Shown here: positions 34,792-43,875 of the stretch, in pieces
How the letters are laid out: every line of letters starts with the position of its first letter
Numbering within the stretch: the stretch's first letter is position 1
Assembly (NCBI RefSeq): GCF_019774615.1
Contig: NZ_CP081497.1
Coordinates: forward strand, 2,170,001 to 2,234,000
Direction: 5' to 3'
DNA from: Streptomyces sp. BHT-5-2
GTDB lineage: Bacteria; Actinomycetota; Actinomycetes; Streptomycetales; Streptomycetaceae
DNA length: 64,000 bases
The notes under the pieces: generated by a model
What the model was told of the DNA's origin: nothing
The model's database searches: none
The model's input: the letters and a program-made list of their open reading frames with translations, nothing else
Made by a program: the position numbers and the translations under genes

Positions 34792-37572
34792 TCAGCCCAT
34801 CTGACGTGAGTGGGCCCTCGGTGTGACCAGGGTCCTGGTTGCTGGGTCGGGCTCGAGACCGAGGTCGGCGAGGTGGCGTTCGAGGCGCGTGTAGGTGTGC
34901 CGGGCGGCGTCGCGGCGGCCGGCGGCCTGGTAGAGGCGGATGGCGTGTTGTGCCAGCCGCTCGTGGTCCGGGTGGAGTGCTCCGAGATGTTCCAGGAGTG
35001 TCAGGACGGCGTCCTGTCGCTGCGGGCTGGCATCTGGGTGTTCTGCTTGGTGGGCGAGGCGGAGGACGGCGTCGGTGGCCTGGGTGGTGAGGTGTTCACG
35101 AATCGCATCCGCCCACAGATGGTCGGCACCTTGGGCGAAGGGGCCACGGTAGTGGCCCATTGCCTCCTGCACGGAATTCAACGCGTCGTGGGTGGAATCT
35201 CCGTTATTCGAGAAGGCTCCCTTGAGGATTCTCGTGAAATCCGCGAGGTCGGTTTCTACGAGTTCCGGGTGGAGCTTGTGGAGGTCCCCCTGGTGCAGGA
35301 TGAATTCCTGCGCGGTGATGCCGGTTGCGGTGCGCAGGGCACGGCGCACGGCGCGGCGAAGGTTTTTCAGTGCGTTCTGTTCTGTGCCGGGTTCCAGGTG
35401 GAGTTTGTCAGCGATATCGGAGGCCACAAGCCCAGTGGGGTGGGCGGCGAGGAGGGCGAGGAATTCGTGGACTTCAGGTCGCAGGTTGGTGCCGACGGGA
35501 TCCTCGTAGCCGAGGGCATAGAGCGTGACGGGGCCAAGGACATGGAGGCGGACGGGCTTGACCTGCCGGGGGTGAGATGTGGGGGCGGGGCGAGGGTCGG
35601 CAGGGGCTGCTGGCTCGGTGGGGTCCGGTTCAGGCTCTGGTTCCTCGGTGGAAGCCGGTTGCGACTGGCCCTCTCGAGACGCTGGCTGTTGGTTGGGGAG
35701 GACGCGCAGGTGGGGGCGCTGGCCGTGGGCGCCGAGGAGGACTTCTGTCATCTCGCGGCCGGCGTCCGGCGTGAGGTGGAACAGCTCCAGGCCACTGGGG
35801 TGTTGGGAGCGCGGGCCGGATCCAGTGGCGGCGCCGTCGGCGGCGATATGCCAGTGCTCGGCACCGGGAAGCAGGGTGCCCAGCGTGAGTACGGTCAGGA
35901 CACCGGGGCAGCTGCGGGCGGCCACCGCCTGGACCTGCCCGAGGTGGGCAGCGCCTGGGGCCACCATGAGGATCAGGGAACCGGGCTCGGTCTCGTCTGA
36001 ACGGTCTGGCGCCATGGGGCCGGGTACCGGCGTATCGCGGTCATGGTGAATACGGGCGTGCGCGACGAGGTGCTGTTCGGCGAGGTGGACCGCATCTGCG
36101 GTGTCGGGGGTCTGGGTCAGAGCGGTGAACTGCGGCGGCAGTCCGGGCAGCAAGCACTCGCAGAGGTCTTCCGTGGCCACGGCCCTGATGCGTGCAGGGC
36201 CTGGGCGTTGGCGTTCGGCGGCGGTGAGGATGCCGGTGAGCAGGGCGCGGGCGGCGCCTTCGGCACCGGGTCCGTTCCAGGTGTGGCCACCGGCGGTGGC
36301 CAGCACGTCGACGGGTACCTCTGCGCTGCCGCTTACCCCGATGGTCACTGAGTCCGCGGTTTGTGGTGGTTGTGGTGGGGTGCGGCGGACGATCAGGTCG
36401 TCGGGTCCGTGCTGCCGGCGAGGCTGCGTGGCTGCGTGCGCGGCCTGCGCCGCCTTGTCGACCAGCGGACTCAGGGCGGGTACCTCCGCCTCGGGGTCGC
36501 GCCGTCGTCGCTGGTGGATGTACCAGTAGCGGCGCGCGGCCAGGAGTCCGGCCGCCGCGGTGATACCGATCAGGCTGGCCTCGCCGACCTCGATAGCGGC
36601 CGGGCCAGACGCCGCTTCCTCCGTCTGGCCGGTGATGTTGTCGTTCTGTCGCGACGTGGGGAGGCGATGCTGACTCTCGGCTCGCTTGTCGGGCGCAGGA
36701 TTCCGGTTGAGCGACGGCTGCATTGGCGAAGCTGTCGGCGTGGACGATGCCTGTGGTGTGTCGTCCAGCACTGGACGTTCAGGTGCCGGGATGGTTGCTG
36801 GCGAGGCGGGGTGGTGAGGGCTGAGGGGGATGGCCAACCGCCAGCCGACCCTGAGTAGGTCGGGGTCATCGAGCCGGTCGCCGTCGTGTTGGACACGGTC
36901 CTTGTTGAGTGCGTAGATCCGCGGCCACTTGAGCCCGTCGCCCAGATGTGCGTTGGCGATGTCCCAGAGGGTGTCGCCTTCCACCACCGTGTACTCGATG
37001 TGCCGCACTGCCTCAGCGTCGGCAGCAGGCCCCGGGGCAGCCGATCGGGTCTTCGATGCAGTGGGTGACTGGTATGTGGTCGTGGGGGTGAGAGGAGCCG
37101 TCGCGGCGACGAGAGCTCGGGGCTCGTTGGCCGGGGAGGGCTGCCGGGCGCTGGCCGTTGCAGGGCGCCAGAGGCTGAGCAGGGCGACGACGAGGGTGCC
37201 GATGCACAGTGCGGCCAGTGAACCCTTCAGGGACAAAGCGGCCACATGATCGTGGTGGGCGCGGCGGTCGTGCAGAAGCTGAGGGAGGTGCGCTGCGTAC
37301 CAGCAGATCTCCCGGACGACGGTGAACGCGAAGGCAGCCCAACAAACCCAGCCCACCACTGCCAGCAGGTTGATCACCAGGGGGTCGCTGAGCGGCTGGA
37401 CAAGCCGTTCGCCCAAGTCCCGCCAGGAGTGGATACTGTCCGGCCAGGGGATTCCCGCGGCATGCCACAGCACGTAAGGCATTCCGGCCAGCAGGGCAAG
37501 CGTGACGGCGAGAGTGCCCAGGGCCGTAACGGCCGCGGTCAGGCGCTCGCGCAGTGCGGCGTGGTGGGTCAT
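34792..37572 (-). CDS. Membrane-anchored LysM protein with C-terminal BTAD transcriptional-activator domain
   Basis: 926 residues. Three N-terminal membrane helices (ALGTLAVTLALLAGMPYVLW; VINLLAVVGWVCWAAFAFTVV; LAALCIGTLVVALLSLW) precede a LysM domain (about 190-250; YTVVEGDTLWDIANAHLGDGLKWPRIYALN). A fourth helix lies near 325 (ASLIGITAAAGLLAARRYW). The C-terminal ~280 residues are a SARP/AfsR-like module with a winged helix (VRLHVLGPVTLYALG...LRPEVHEFLALLAAHP) and the BTAD TPR domain (TRLERHLADLGLEPDPATR). Such proteins accompany Tad loci in Streptomyces. It probably links envelope state to pilus expression. Last gene of the Tad operon. Confidence 0.8.
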   Translation of the reverse strand: MTHHAALRERLTAAVTALGTLAVTLALLAGMPYVLWHAAGIPWPDSIHSWRDLGERLVQPLSDPLVINLLAVVGWVCWAAFAFTVVREICWYAAHLPQLLHDRRAHHDHVAALSLKGSLAALCIGTLVVALLSLWRPATASARQPSPANEPRALVAATAPLTPTTTYQSPTASKTRSAAPGPAADAEAVRHIEYTVVEGDTLWDIANAHLGDGLKWPRIYALNKDRVQHDGDRLDDPDLLRVGWRLAIPLSPHHPASPATIPAPERPVLDDTPQASSTPTASPMQPSLNRNPAPDKRAESQHRLPTSRQNDNITGQTEEAASGPAAIEVGEASLIGITAAAGLLAARRYWYIHQRRRRDPEAEVPALSPLVDKAAQAAHAATQPRRQHGPDDLIVRRTPPQPPQTADSVTIGVSGSAEVPVDVLATAGGHTWNGPGAEGAARALLTGILTAAERQRPGPARIRAVATEDLCECLLPGLPPQFTALTQTPDTADAVHLAEQHLVAHARIHHDRDTPVPGPMAPDRSDETEPGSLILMVAPGAAHLGQVQAVAARSCPGVLTVLTLGTLLPGAEHWHIAADGAATGSGPRSQHPSGLELFHLTPDAGREMTEVLLGAHGQRPHLRVLPNQQPASREGQSQPASTEEPEPEPDPTEPAAPADPRPAPTSHPRQVKPVRLHVLGPVTLYALGYEDPVGTNLRPEVHEFLALLAAHPTGLVASDIADKLHLEPGTEQNALKNLRRAVRRALRTATGITAQEFILHQGDLHKLHPELVETDLADFTRILKGAFSNNGDSTHDALNSVQEAMGHYRGPFAQGADHLWADAIREHLTTQATDAVLRLAHQAEHPDASPQRQDAVLTLLEHLGALHPDHERLAQHAIRLYQAAGRRDAARHTYTRLERHLADLGLEPDPATRTLVTPRAHSRQMG

Positions 37573-37611
37573 GGCCGGTTCGCCCTCCGCAGCGGATGGG
37601 ATGAACAGTCT

Positions 37612-38061
37612 TTACAGGGTCGCGCGTTCGGCGTGCGAGGTCGCGTTCGCGTGCAAGGTGAGGGTCCGTAGACCGACCAACTGCAGGATCTGCGTGCGGT
37701 AGCGGTGAGTGACGTGGACGGTGACGGCGTTCCCCTTCACCGCGGCGCTTCCGGTGTCTCCGACGGAGGAGACATAGCCGCGGGCCGCCTGGGCGGCTTC
37801 GGCACGGACGAGCCGGACATCCTGGTGATCGCGCAGTCGGTCGATGTCGAGCTGCTGAGCGCCGGTCCGGGCTGCCTCCTGCGCGACATCCAGTGCCTGG
37901 GCTTTGCCGGCCAGGGCAAGGCCCCCGTCGACGACGATCCCGGCGAACAGCCAGAGCGCGGCGGCGATGCCGACGACGAAGGCCGTGGCCTGCCCCCGGT
38001 CGTCTGCCAAAACGAACCTGCCGCGGAGGCCAGCGCGATGTGCACGGAGTTGTGGGTTCAC
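37612..38061 (-). CDS. TadG-like pilus-assembly protein (N-terminal TM pseudopilin-type)
   Basis: 149 residues from GTG 38061, overlapping the TadE gene stop by GTGA. The N-terminus DDRGQATAFVVGIAAALWLFAGIVVDGGLALAGK is the TadE/TadG transmembrane pattern, with the GQAT preceding the hydrophobic helix. The remainder is a short extracytoplasmic domain. It is one of three consecutive pseudopilin-like genes and likely a minor component or assembly factor of the Flp/Tad pilus at the membrane. Confidence 0.7.
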   Translation of the reverse strand: MNPQLRAHRAGLRGRFVLADDRGQATAFVVGIAAALWLFAGIVVDGGLALAGKAQALDVAQEAARTGAQQLDIDRLRDHQDVRLVRAEAAQAARGYVSSVGDTGSAAVKGNAVTVHVTHRYRTQILQLVGLRTLTLHANATSHAERATL

Positions 38062-38495
38062 CGGGCTCTGCCCCTGAAGGAATCGACGACGGAAGAGGCG
38101 GTGCTGGTCAGGCGCATGTGTCCGAGCATCCCGGTTTGGGTGAGATCTCCCAGGGGGGCGGTGCAGGTGACCTTCGCCGAGATGTTGGTTCCGGGGGCAA
38201 GGCCACCGGTGGTGAGATGAACGCTCGGGCTGGTGCAGGTGGCACCGGTTTCTTTGAGCGCCGTGGCCGCGGCGCGAAGGGCCTGGGCGTGGGCGGCGTG
38301 CTCGGTGCGGGCCAGGGAGGCGGCGCGGGCGGCTTGGTGGGCGGCGTCCGACACGACGAGGCGTGCGTCGGCGAGCCGCCCCAGTGCCACCACGACGAGC
38401 AGCATCAGCACCAGCAGCGGGGTGAGCAGCACCAGCTCCACCGCCGCCGAACCACGGTCGTCCCCAGCACGCACACCACCCGCCTTGAACATCAT
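38058..38495 (-). CDS. TadE-like pseudopilin
   Basis: 145 residues. DDRGSAAVELVLLTPLLVLMLLVVVALGRLADARL is the TadE signature, with the conserved Glu at position +5 of the hydrophobic segment. Two Cys in the mature part (GATCTSPS, VTCTAPLG) could form a disulfide. The start overlaps the preceding gene stop (TGATG), and ATG 38492 is a second possible start. Confidence 0.75.
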   Translation of the reverse strand: MMFKAGGVRAGDDRGSAAVELVLLTPLLVLMLLVVVALGRLADARLVVSDAAHQAARAASLARTEHAAHAQALRAAATALKETGATCTSPSVHLTTGGLAPGTNISAKVTCTAPLGDLTQTGMLGHMRLTSTASSVVDSFRGRAR

Positions 38496-38899
38496 CAGTG
38501 GCCTCCGTCAGGGGCGGTGAGGCGCTCGGTTGGGCCGGAGGCGGCGCCGGAGGCATGCAGGTGCAAGCCGGGTACCACGGCCATCACCGTGCCGCGGACT
38601 CGTACGGTGGTCTGCGCGGTGGTGCGCTCGACTGTCACGGAGGGCGTGGTGAGGGTCCGGCTGCCGAGTGCCGCGAGGCTGCGTGCGGCCTGGGCCCGGC
38701 CGTCAGCAGTGCTGCCGTGCTGGGTCCGGGCGGCGGCCAGAGCGCGCTGGGCGGCGTACTGTGCGATGTGCCTGGCGTGCCAGACCAGCGCGAACTGCAC
38801 GATCAGCATGGCCAGGAGCAGCAGCACCGGGACGACCAGCACCAGCTGCGTCGACGCCGCCCCGCGATCGTCACGCCACCTGCGAAGGAAAGCGATCAC
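38495..38899 (-). CDS. TadE-like pseudopilin
   Basis: 134 residues. DDRGAASTQLVLVVPVLLLLAMLIVQFALVWHARHIAQYAAQRAL gives the same N-terminal pattern as its neighbour but with Gln where Glu is usual at the +5 position (STQL). This may mean it is processed differently or acts as a minor subunit. It lies 3 bp after the Flp-like gene and overlaps the next gene. Confidence 0.7.
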   Translation of the reverse strand: MIAFLRRWRDDRGAASTQLVLVVPVLLLLAMLIVQFALVWHARHIAQYAAQRALAAARTQHGSTADGRAQAARSLAALGSRTLTTPSVTVERTTAQTTVRVRGTVMAVVPGLHLHASGAASGPTERLTAPDGGH

Positions 38900-38902
38900 G
38901 GC

Positions 38903-39097
38903 CTACCCCAAGTCAATCGCCTTGGCTTTGGCGGTGACCTTGGCGACGATGATGCCCACCACACTGAGAGCCAGGATGACGAGCAGGGCGGTGATCAGGA
39001 CGGTCTCGGTGGTGTAGCCAGCGTCGCTGCGGGCATGCCGGCGCACCTCGGCCAGGTGGGCCCGCAGCAGGCGAGCCAGCGTCTTCACGTCGAACAT
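38903..39097 (-). CDS. Flp-like major pilin candidate
   Basis: 64 residues from ATG 39097, with AGAGG upstream. A basic N-terminal stretch (~25 residues) is followed by SDAGYTTETVLITALLVILALSVVGIIVAKV, a single hydrophobic helix preceded by Gly and with Glu at +5. This is the type IVb (Flp) prepilin form, with cleavage expected after Gly. The short length suits a Flp pilin. No prepilin peptidase gene (TadV) is seen in the window. Confidence 0.7.
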   Translation of the reverse strand: MFDVKTLARLLRAHLAEVRRHARSDAGYTTETVLITALLVILALSVVGIIVAKVTAKAKAIDLG

Positions 39098-39135
39098 GAC
39101 TGCATTACCTCTTCGGTTTTGTGCGTTTTCTGGGC

Positions 39136-40035
39136 TCAAGTGGCGGACAGCACGTGGGCGAGGGCGGGGTATCCGATCAGCAACAGGAAGGCGGCGAACA
39201 GTCCGACCACGGGCAGCGACATCTGCTCGGTGGCCGCCTGCGCCGCCCCGTCGGCCTCGGAGATCCTGCGCCGCCGCATCGCCCGCGCCTTCGCCCCCAG
39301 CGAGCCCCGGACCTTGGCCCCCTCGCTGCCCGCAAGGCTCAGCGTCGAGGCGAGCTCCACCAGGTCGCTGACGCCCAGCTGCCGACCGAGTTCGCCCAGG
39401 TGAGTCCACGGGCTGGTGCGGGTGAGCTGCGCGACGTGCAGGGCGTGCCGCAGGGCGCCGGCTGCCCAGCCCTGCGGTGCGGCGACGGCCTGTGTCAGGG
39501 CTTGTTGGACGCCCGCGCCGCCGGCCAGCGCGATCACAGTCAGGTCCAGGACGAGGCTGAGGGTGTGCTGCATCTCGCGGCGCCGCTGCTGCGCCTGCTT
39601 GCGCAGACCGAGGTCGGGAACGAAGAACAGCGCTGCCGCAAGGGCCAGACAGCCAGACAGCGGCACCCACCACCCCGCCGCGACATCCACCCCGAGGCGC
39701 AGGAGCAGCACAACGACCCAAGGCGCGATGAGCCCGGTCATTGCACAGGTGGCCTTGCCCGCCAGATGCGTTTCCTCGTCCGTGCCACAGACTGCGAGGT
39801 CCGCCCGCAAGGACTTCGTGGGGAAGCCGAACGCCCGCACCAACGGCACTGCACGCCGCCCCAACCGGGTTGCCCACTCCATCTCCTGCGCGCCCCGCGC
39901 CGACGAAGGCACAGGCTCCACAGGGGCGTTGAGTGCGGTCAGGACATCGGCGAGCGCGGGCCGGGGAGGACGCAGCCCGTAGACAACAGCGGTCGCCCCG
40001 GCGCCGAGGAGCGCCCCGAGCAGCATGACAATCAC
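39136..40035 (-). CDS. tadC: TadC-like type II/IV secretion F-domain protein
   Basis: 299 residues from GTG 40035, GTGA overlap with tadB. Membrane helices at the N-terminus (MLLGALLGAGATAVVYGL), around 115 and 150, and at the end (LPVVGLFAAFLLLIGYPALAHV) flank the cytoplasmic T2SSF core (LSLVLDLTVIALAGGAGVQQALTQA). This is the platform protein of Tad pili, working with TadB and the ATPase TadA. Confidence 0.8.
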   Translation of the reverse strand: MIVMLLGALLGAGATAVVYGLRPPRPALADVLTALNAPVEPVPSSARGAQEMEWATRLGRRAVPLVRAFGFPTKSLRADLAVCGTDEETHLAGKATCAMTGLIAPWVVVLLLRLGVDVAAGWWVPLSGCLALAAALFFVPDLGLRKQAQQRRREMQHTLSLVLDLTVIALAGGAGVQQALTQAVAAPQGWAAGALRHALHVAQLTRTSPWTHLGELGRQLGVSDLVELASTLSLAGSEGAKVRGSLGAKARAMRRRRISEADGAAQAATEQMSLPVVGLFAAFLLLIGYPALAHVLSAT

Positions 40036-40943
40036 GGTCGACCTCCCGGTGCCGGACCCGTCCCGGCGACGGCTGGGGTGATCAGGCGGACGGGGTCGTC
40101 GATGCGGCCGATCGCAGACAGGTAGGTGAAGCTGGCCGCGAACAGTCCGCCCACCGCTGCCAGGACCAGCTGCCCAGTGAACGTGTTGAAGGGATCCAGG
40201 TACGGGCGGTTGAAGACCACCATGCCCACCGCCATCCCCAACGTGACGATGACGGTGACCCGCACCCCGGTCCGTACGCTCGCGCGACCGGCGTCGATGC
40301 GCTGCCGCATGGCCACCTGCTCACGTACCGACTCCGCCAGCTCACCCAGCAGCGGCGCCAACTGCCCGGCCTGCTGTTCGGCTGCCATCACCAGCGCCGA
40401 CACGACCACATCCGCCAGCGCATCATCCACGTCCGCGGCGAACGCCCTCAGGGCGACGGGAAGGGACTGCCCCGACCGGACGGCGACAGCCAGCCGCTGC
40501 ATCTCCGGCTCAAGGGCGGCCGGCGCGATGTCGGCGGTCGCCAATACTGCTTGCTCCAGGCCGGCCGCGGCGGAGAGGGTGTCGCGCAGCATCTCCGTCC
40601 ATGCGGCCAGCGCCTCCATCCGCTCCGTACGCAGGGCCGCCGCCCGGTCCGGGCCCAGCAGCCCAGGCAACGTCAGCCCGGCGACCGCGGTCAGTACCGC
40701 CGCCACCGGCCAGCCCGTCAAGGCGCCCACGACCACTGCGACCGTCACCGCGATCGCGAAGCGCCGCGAGGTCCAGTCCGCAGGCAGCCGCCCAAGCAGT
40801 CGTCGTCCGAGCCCCACCTGCTCCTCGCGCACGGTGCGTCGTACGGCGCCGTAGCCGATCGCCACCAGCCCCAAACCGCACACCGTTCCACAAGCAACCG
40901 CCACCGCCGTCACCGTGCCGGGACCCCAGTTGACGGTGGTCAT
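40032..40943 (-). CDS. tadB: TadB-like type II/IV secretion F-domain protein
   Basis: 303 residues from ATG 40943, ATGA overlap with the ATPase gene. N-terminal helix VTAVAVACGTVCGLGLVAIGYGAV, a pair of helices near 70-100, F-domain MLRDTLSAAAGLEQAVLATADIAP and QQAGQLAPLLGELAESVREQVAMRQRID, then C-terminal helices. Inner-membrane platform partner of TadC. Confidence 0.8.
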   Translation of the reverse strand: MTTVNWGPGTVTAVAVACGTVCGLGLVAIGYGAVRRTVREEQVGLGRRLLGRLPADWTSRRFAIAVTVAVVVGALTGWPVAAVLTAVAGLTLPGLLGPDRAAALRTERMEALAAWTEMLRDTLSAAAGLEQAVLATADIAPAALEPEMQRLAVAVRSGQSLPVALRAFAADVDDALADVVVSALVMAAEQQAGQLAPLLGELAESVREQVAMRQRIDAGRASVRTGVRVTVIVTLGMAVGMVVFNRPYLDPFNTFTGQLVLAAVGGLFAASFTYLSAIGRIDDPVRLITPAVAGTGPAPGGRP

Positions 40944-42292
40944 CTGGCCGCTCCCCACCATGGTGCCTCGGTGACCTGGGGCTCCAGCCCGGCCGCGACC
41001 AGATCGTTGAGAGTCTCCGTCCGCAACGGAGTCGCGGGAACCGCTCTGCCGTCCGAGCCGGGACGGTAGACCTCGTTCGAGACGATCTGCGCCCCCTCAG
41101 CATCGACGACCTCCCGCACCGAATCGATCACCCGCCGCCCTGCCGCATCCCAGCCCAGATGCACAACGAAGTGCACCGCGGAGGCCACCATCAGGTTCGT
41201 CGCCTCCAACGACAACCGCTCCGGCGCCTGAGCTGCGTAGGAGGCAAGTTTGGTGAACACCCCGCGCGAAGTGGAGGCGTGGATGGTGGACAGGGAGCCG
41301 TCGTTGCCTTGCGACATGGCGTTGCACATCGGGATGACCTCAGCACCGCGAATCTCCCCGACGATGACCCGGTCCGGTGACATCCGCAGCCCCCAACGCA
41401 CCAGCTCCGCCTGGTCGATACCACCCTGCCCCTCGATATTCGGCTCCCGCGCCTGCATCGCCACCACATTCGGATGCGCCACCGGATCGGCATCCAGACC
41501 GAGCTCGAAAGTGTCCTCGATCGTCACCAACCGCTCCATCGGCGGAATCTCGTGCGCGAAGGCCCGCAGCACGGTGGTCTTGCCGACATTGGTCCCGCCG
41601 CCGATCACGATGTTCTTCCGCGCCCGCACCAGGGCAGTCAGGAACGCCGCCAGTTGCTGGTCACAGACTCCCAGCCGGACCAGCTCGGCCATCGAGGCGG
41701 CCGGGAAGCGGTGGCGGCGGATCGTCAGCGACACCCGACCGGTCACCGCCATCACCGCGAAAAGCCTCGACCCATCGGGGAGTTGAAGGTTCAGCCGGGG
41801 CATCCCTCGGTCGAAGCGACGTTCCTCGTCGCCTGTACTGGCCGCGAGGGTGCGCACGAGTTCCACCAGCTCAGCGTCAGAGGCCGCCACGGCACTCTCG
41901 CGGCGCCACTGCCCGGCCGCGTCCTTGACCCAGACGACGTCGCAGCCGTTGATGCAGATGTTCTCCAGCGTGGTGTCCGCCAGCAGCCGCTCCAGGCGCC
42001 CCGTTCCGAACAGCGCATCCGTGACCGCCTGGGTGACCCGTTCCTCGACGACCGCATCGACGACCCTGCTGCCGTAGGAGAGGGCCAGGCGGCGCTGCGC
42101 TCCCAATTCCTCGGCAAGTAGGCGATCCACGGTGGTCCGACGCGCCGCCTCGCTCTCCGCCGGCAGCCCCGCAGCCTCCCTCTCACCGGCATACTCCGCC
42201 AGACGCGCCGCCACCCGCTGCCGTACCAGCAACACCAGGTCCTGCTCGCCTTGTGCCGGGACCACGCCCGGCGGCATCAATGTCTCGCCCAC
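40940..42292 (-). CDS. tadA: TadA/CpaF-type pilus assembly ATPase
   Basis: 450 residues from GTG 42292. N-terminal helical domain, then the CpaF pattern LLADTTLENICINGCDVVWV. Walker A is VIGGGTNVGKTTVLRAF (about residue 240), Asp box ERLVTIEDTFELGL, Walker B RMSPDRVIVGEIRGAEV, His box GSLSTIHASTSRGVFTKL. It supplies energy for pilus extension. It overlaps cpaE-like upstream by 16 bp. Confidence 0.9.
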   Translation of the reverse strand: MGETLMPPGVVPAQGEQDLVLLVRQRVAARLAEYAGEREAAGLPAESEAARRTTVDRLLAEELGAQRRLALSYGSRVVDAVVEERVTQAVTDALFGTGRLERLLADTTLENICINGCDVVWVKDAAGQWRRESAVAASDAELVELVRTLAASTGDEERRFDRGMPRLNLQLPDGSRLFAVMAVTGRVSLTIRRHRFPAASMAELVRLGVCDQQLAAFLTALVRARKNIVIGGGTNVGKTTVLRAFAHEIPPMERLVTIEDTFELGLDADPVAHPNVVAMQAREPNIEGQGGIDQAELVRWGLRMSPDRVIVGEIRGAEVIPMCNAMSQGNDGSLSTIHASTSRGVFTKLASYAAQAPERLSLEATNLMVASAVHFVVHLGWDAAGRRVIDSVREVVDAEGAQIVSNEVYRPGSDGRAVPATPLRTETLNDLVAAGLEPQVTEAPWWGAAR

Positions 42293-43101
42293 GAGGGCAC
42301 CCCCTCATCACCCGTGACCGGGACCAGACGCCGCTGCATCTCGGCATCCACCACCGTGGCCTTCTGCTCCTGGCAGTCGGGAAGCTGCCGGGCCAGCTTG
42401 CAGGTTGCGGCCATGAGCGGCGTCACTCGGAAGCCGGTCGTCCGCAGGCGTCCCGCGCGCCGCCGGTTCATCACGGCTACGGTCTTGGTATCCCACGGCA
42501 GGAAGACCACCTGCTCGATGGCGAGCGACTGCGCGATCTCATCTGATGGATACGGACACGGGCCCACGATGGCCAGCGTCAACCGCTCGCCATACGCTTC
42601 CGCCTTCAGCCCGTACGCGGATACATGCGTCAGTGGCTCCGCGCCACCCCGCGCCACCAGGACCACCTGATCAGCGGCCTCTAGTAGTGGCTCGACATCG
42701 TGACCGATCCGCCCGACGTCCAGCAACACCGTGCCCCGGTCGCCCTCCCCACCCAGCAGCACCCGCCGCCCGCCTTCACCGGCCAGCAACCGCACCGCCT
42801 CCGTGCACGGGCCGCGCCCCGGCACCGCAGCCACCACCCGCACACCGAAGGGAAGTTCACTCACCGCACCCAGCAAGGACCCCGGATACGGCTTCCCCAC
42901 CGCGGCCGCCACGTCCAACAACGAAGGCGTCGGCGGTAGCCCGAAGCGCATCATCAGGTCCCCACCGGACCCGTCCGCCTCCACCATCACCGGCCGAACC
43001 CCACCATCCGCCTCAGACGGCCACGCGACAGCCAACGCCAACGCCACCGTCGTCACCCCCGGCGCACCCGAGACCGACCCGACCACCACCAAACGCCTCA
43101 C
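42277..43101 (-). CDS. CpaE/TadZ-like MinD-family protein with degenerate P-loop
   Basis: 274 residues. The fold pattern is SIMIBI/ParA-like: RRLVVVGSVSGAPGVTTVALALAVAW, PVMVEADGSGGDLMMRFGL, GTVLLDVGRIGHDVEPLLEAADQVVLVARGG. In the P-loop the sequence GAPGVTT replaces GGVGKTT, so the catalytic lysine is absent. It may bind nucleotide without hydrolysis or act as a polar localisation factor for the pilus. Overlaps tadA by 16 bp and the SAF gene by 4 bp. Confidence 0.75.
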   Translation of the reverse strand: MRRLVVVGSVSGAPGVTTVALALAVAWPSEADGGVRPVMVEADGSGGDLMMRFGLPPTPSLLDVAAAVGKPYPGSLLGAVSELPFGVRVVAAVPGRGPCTEAVRLLAGEGGRRVLLGGEGDRGTVLLDVGRIGHDVEPLLEAADQVVLVARGGAEPLTHVSAYGLKAEAYGERLTLAIVGPCPYPSDEIAQSLAIEQVVFLPWDTKTVAVMNRRRAGRLRTTGFRVTPLMAATCKLARQLPDCQEQKATVVDAEMQRRLVPVTGDEGVPSWARH

Positions 43102-43799
43102 GGAGCCTCACGCCCCTCGGCCGGCAGTACCACCACACGCGGATGCTCCAGCTGCGCCGCCCGCTTCGCAGCCCCGGTCTCCACCAGCACCGTCACCACC
43201 CGTGGCCCGCCCGACGACTCCGGCGCCCGCACCCCCGTCACCATCCCCATCACCGCAGCGGACGCCTGGTCCCCGTCGGCCTGCGGTGCACCGCCTCCAG
43301 TTGGTCCAGGCAGCACCGCCACGCGTTCTCCGCGAGAGAGCTCCGGCGGCGCCCCGCCCGGCTCCACCGCCAGCGACACCTGAGAAGAGCCCTTCGGCGG
43401 AAAGACGACGGGCGTCCCCACCTGCCCGGGCGCCAACAACGCACCGGCCACCAACGGCACCTTCACCCTCCGCCCGACAGCCGTGCCCCGATCAGCCACC
43501 GGCACGACGCCCGCCTCCGCAGCAACTTCCACCACCCGCAGGTCAGCCGATTGCAGCACCCGGCCCGCCGGCACATCGCGCGCCAGCATCAGCACCCGGT
43601 CCCTGTGCCCCACCACGTTGGCGACCATCGTGAAGCCGACCGCCGAGACCACCACCGCCCCCAGGCCCGCCCACACCCAGCCCAGTCGACGCCGCCGACC
43701 ACCGGTCACAAGCGGCTTCTGTTCCGGCCCTGACTGGCGCGCCCCCGGCACACCGGCCCCAGCACTCCTGGGGACTGAAGAAGACAAGGAAGTACCCAC
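43098..43799 (-). CDS. CpaB/RcpC-like SAF-domain pilus protein
   Basis: 233 residues. One membrane helix (LGWVWAGLGAVVVSAVGFTMVANVV) then an extracytoplasmic SAF domain (MLARDVPAGRVLQSADLRVVEV ... AVGRRVKVPLVAGALLAPGQVG), typical of CpaB. A C-terminal region VVTVLVETGAAKRAAQLEH follows. First Tad-machinery gene of the apparent operon; it probably helps assemble or anchor the pilus at the wall. Confidence 0.75.
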   Translation of the reverse strand: MGTSLSSSVPRSAGAGVPGARQSGPEQKPLVTGGRRRRLGWVWAGLGAVVVSAVGFTMVANVVGHRDRVLMLARDVPAGRVLQSADLRVVEVAAEAGVVPVADRGTAVGRRVKVPLVAGALLAPGQVGTPVVFPPKGSSQVSLAVEPGGAPPELSRGERVAVLPGPTGGGAPQADGDQASAAVMGMVTGVRAPESSGGPRVVTVLVETGAAKRAAQLEHPRVVVLPAEGREAP

Positions 43800-43875
43800 G
43801 ATTCACCCCGCAGCAAGAACGTCCAACTTCCGACGAACGGCACAGCAGCAGCGCACCGCCCGCCCACTCCAGCCG

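Noticed and set aside
34810-36000. 396-codon open frame on the plus strand opposite the LysM-BTAD gene
   Set aside because: No domain or ribosome site, and the opposite strand encodes clear BTAD and winged-helix motifs.
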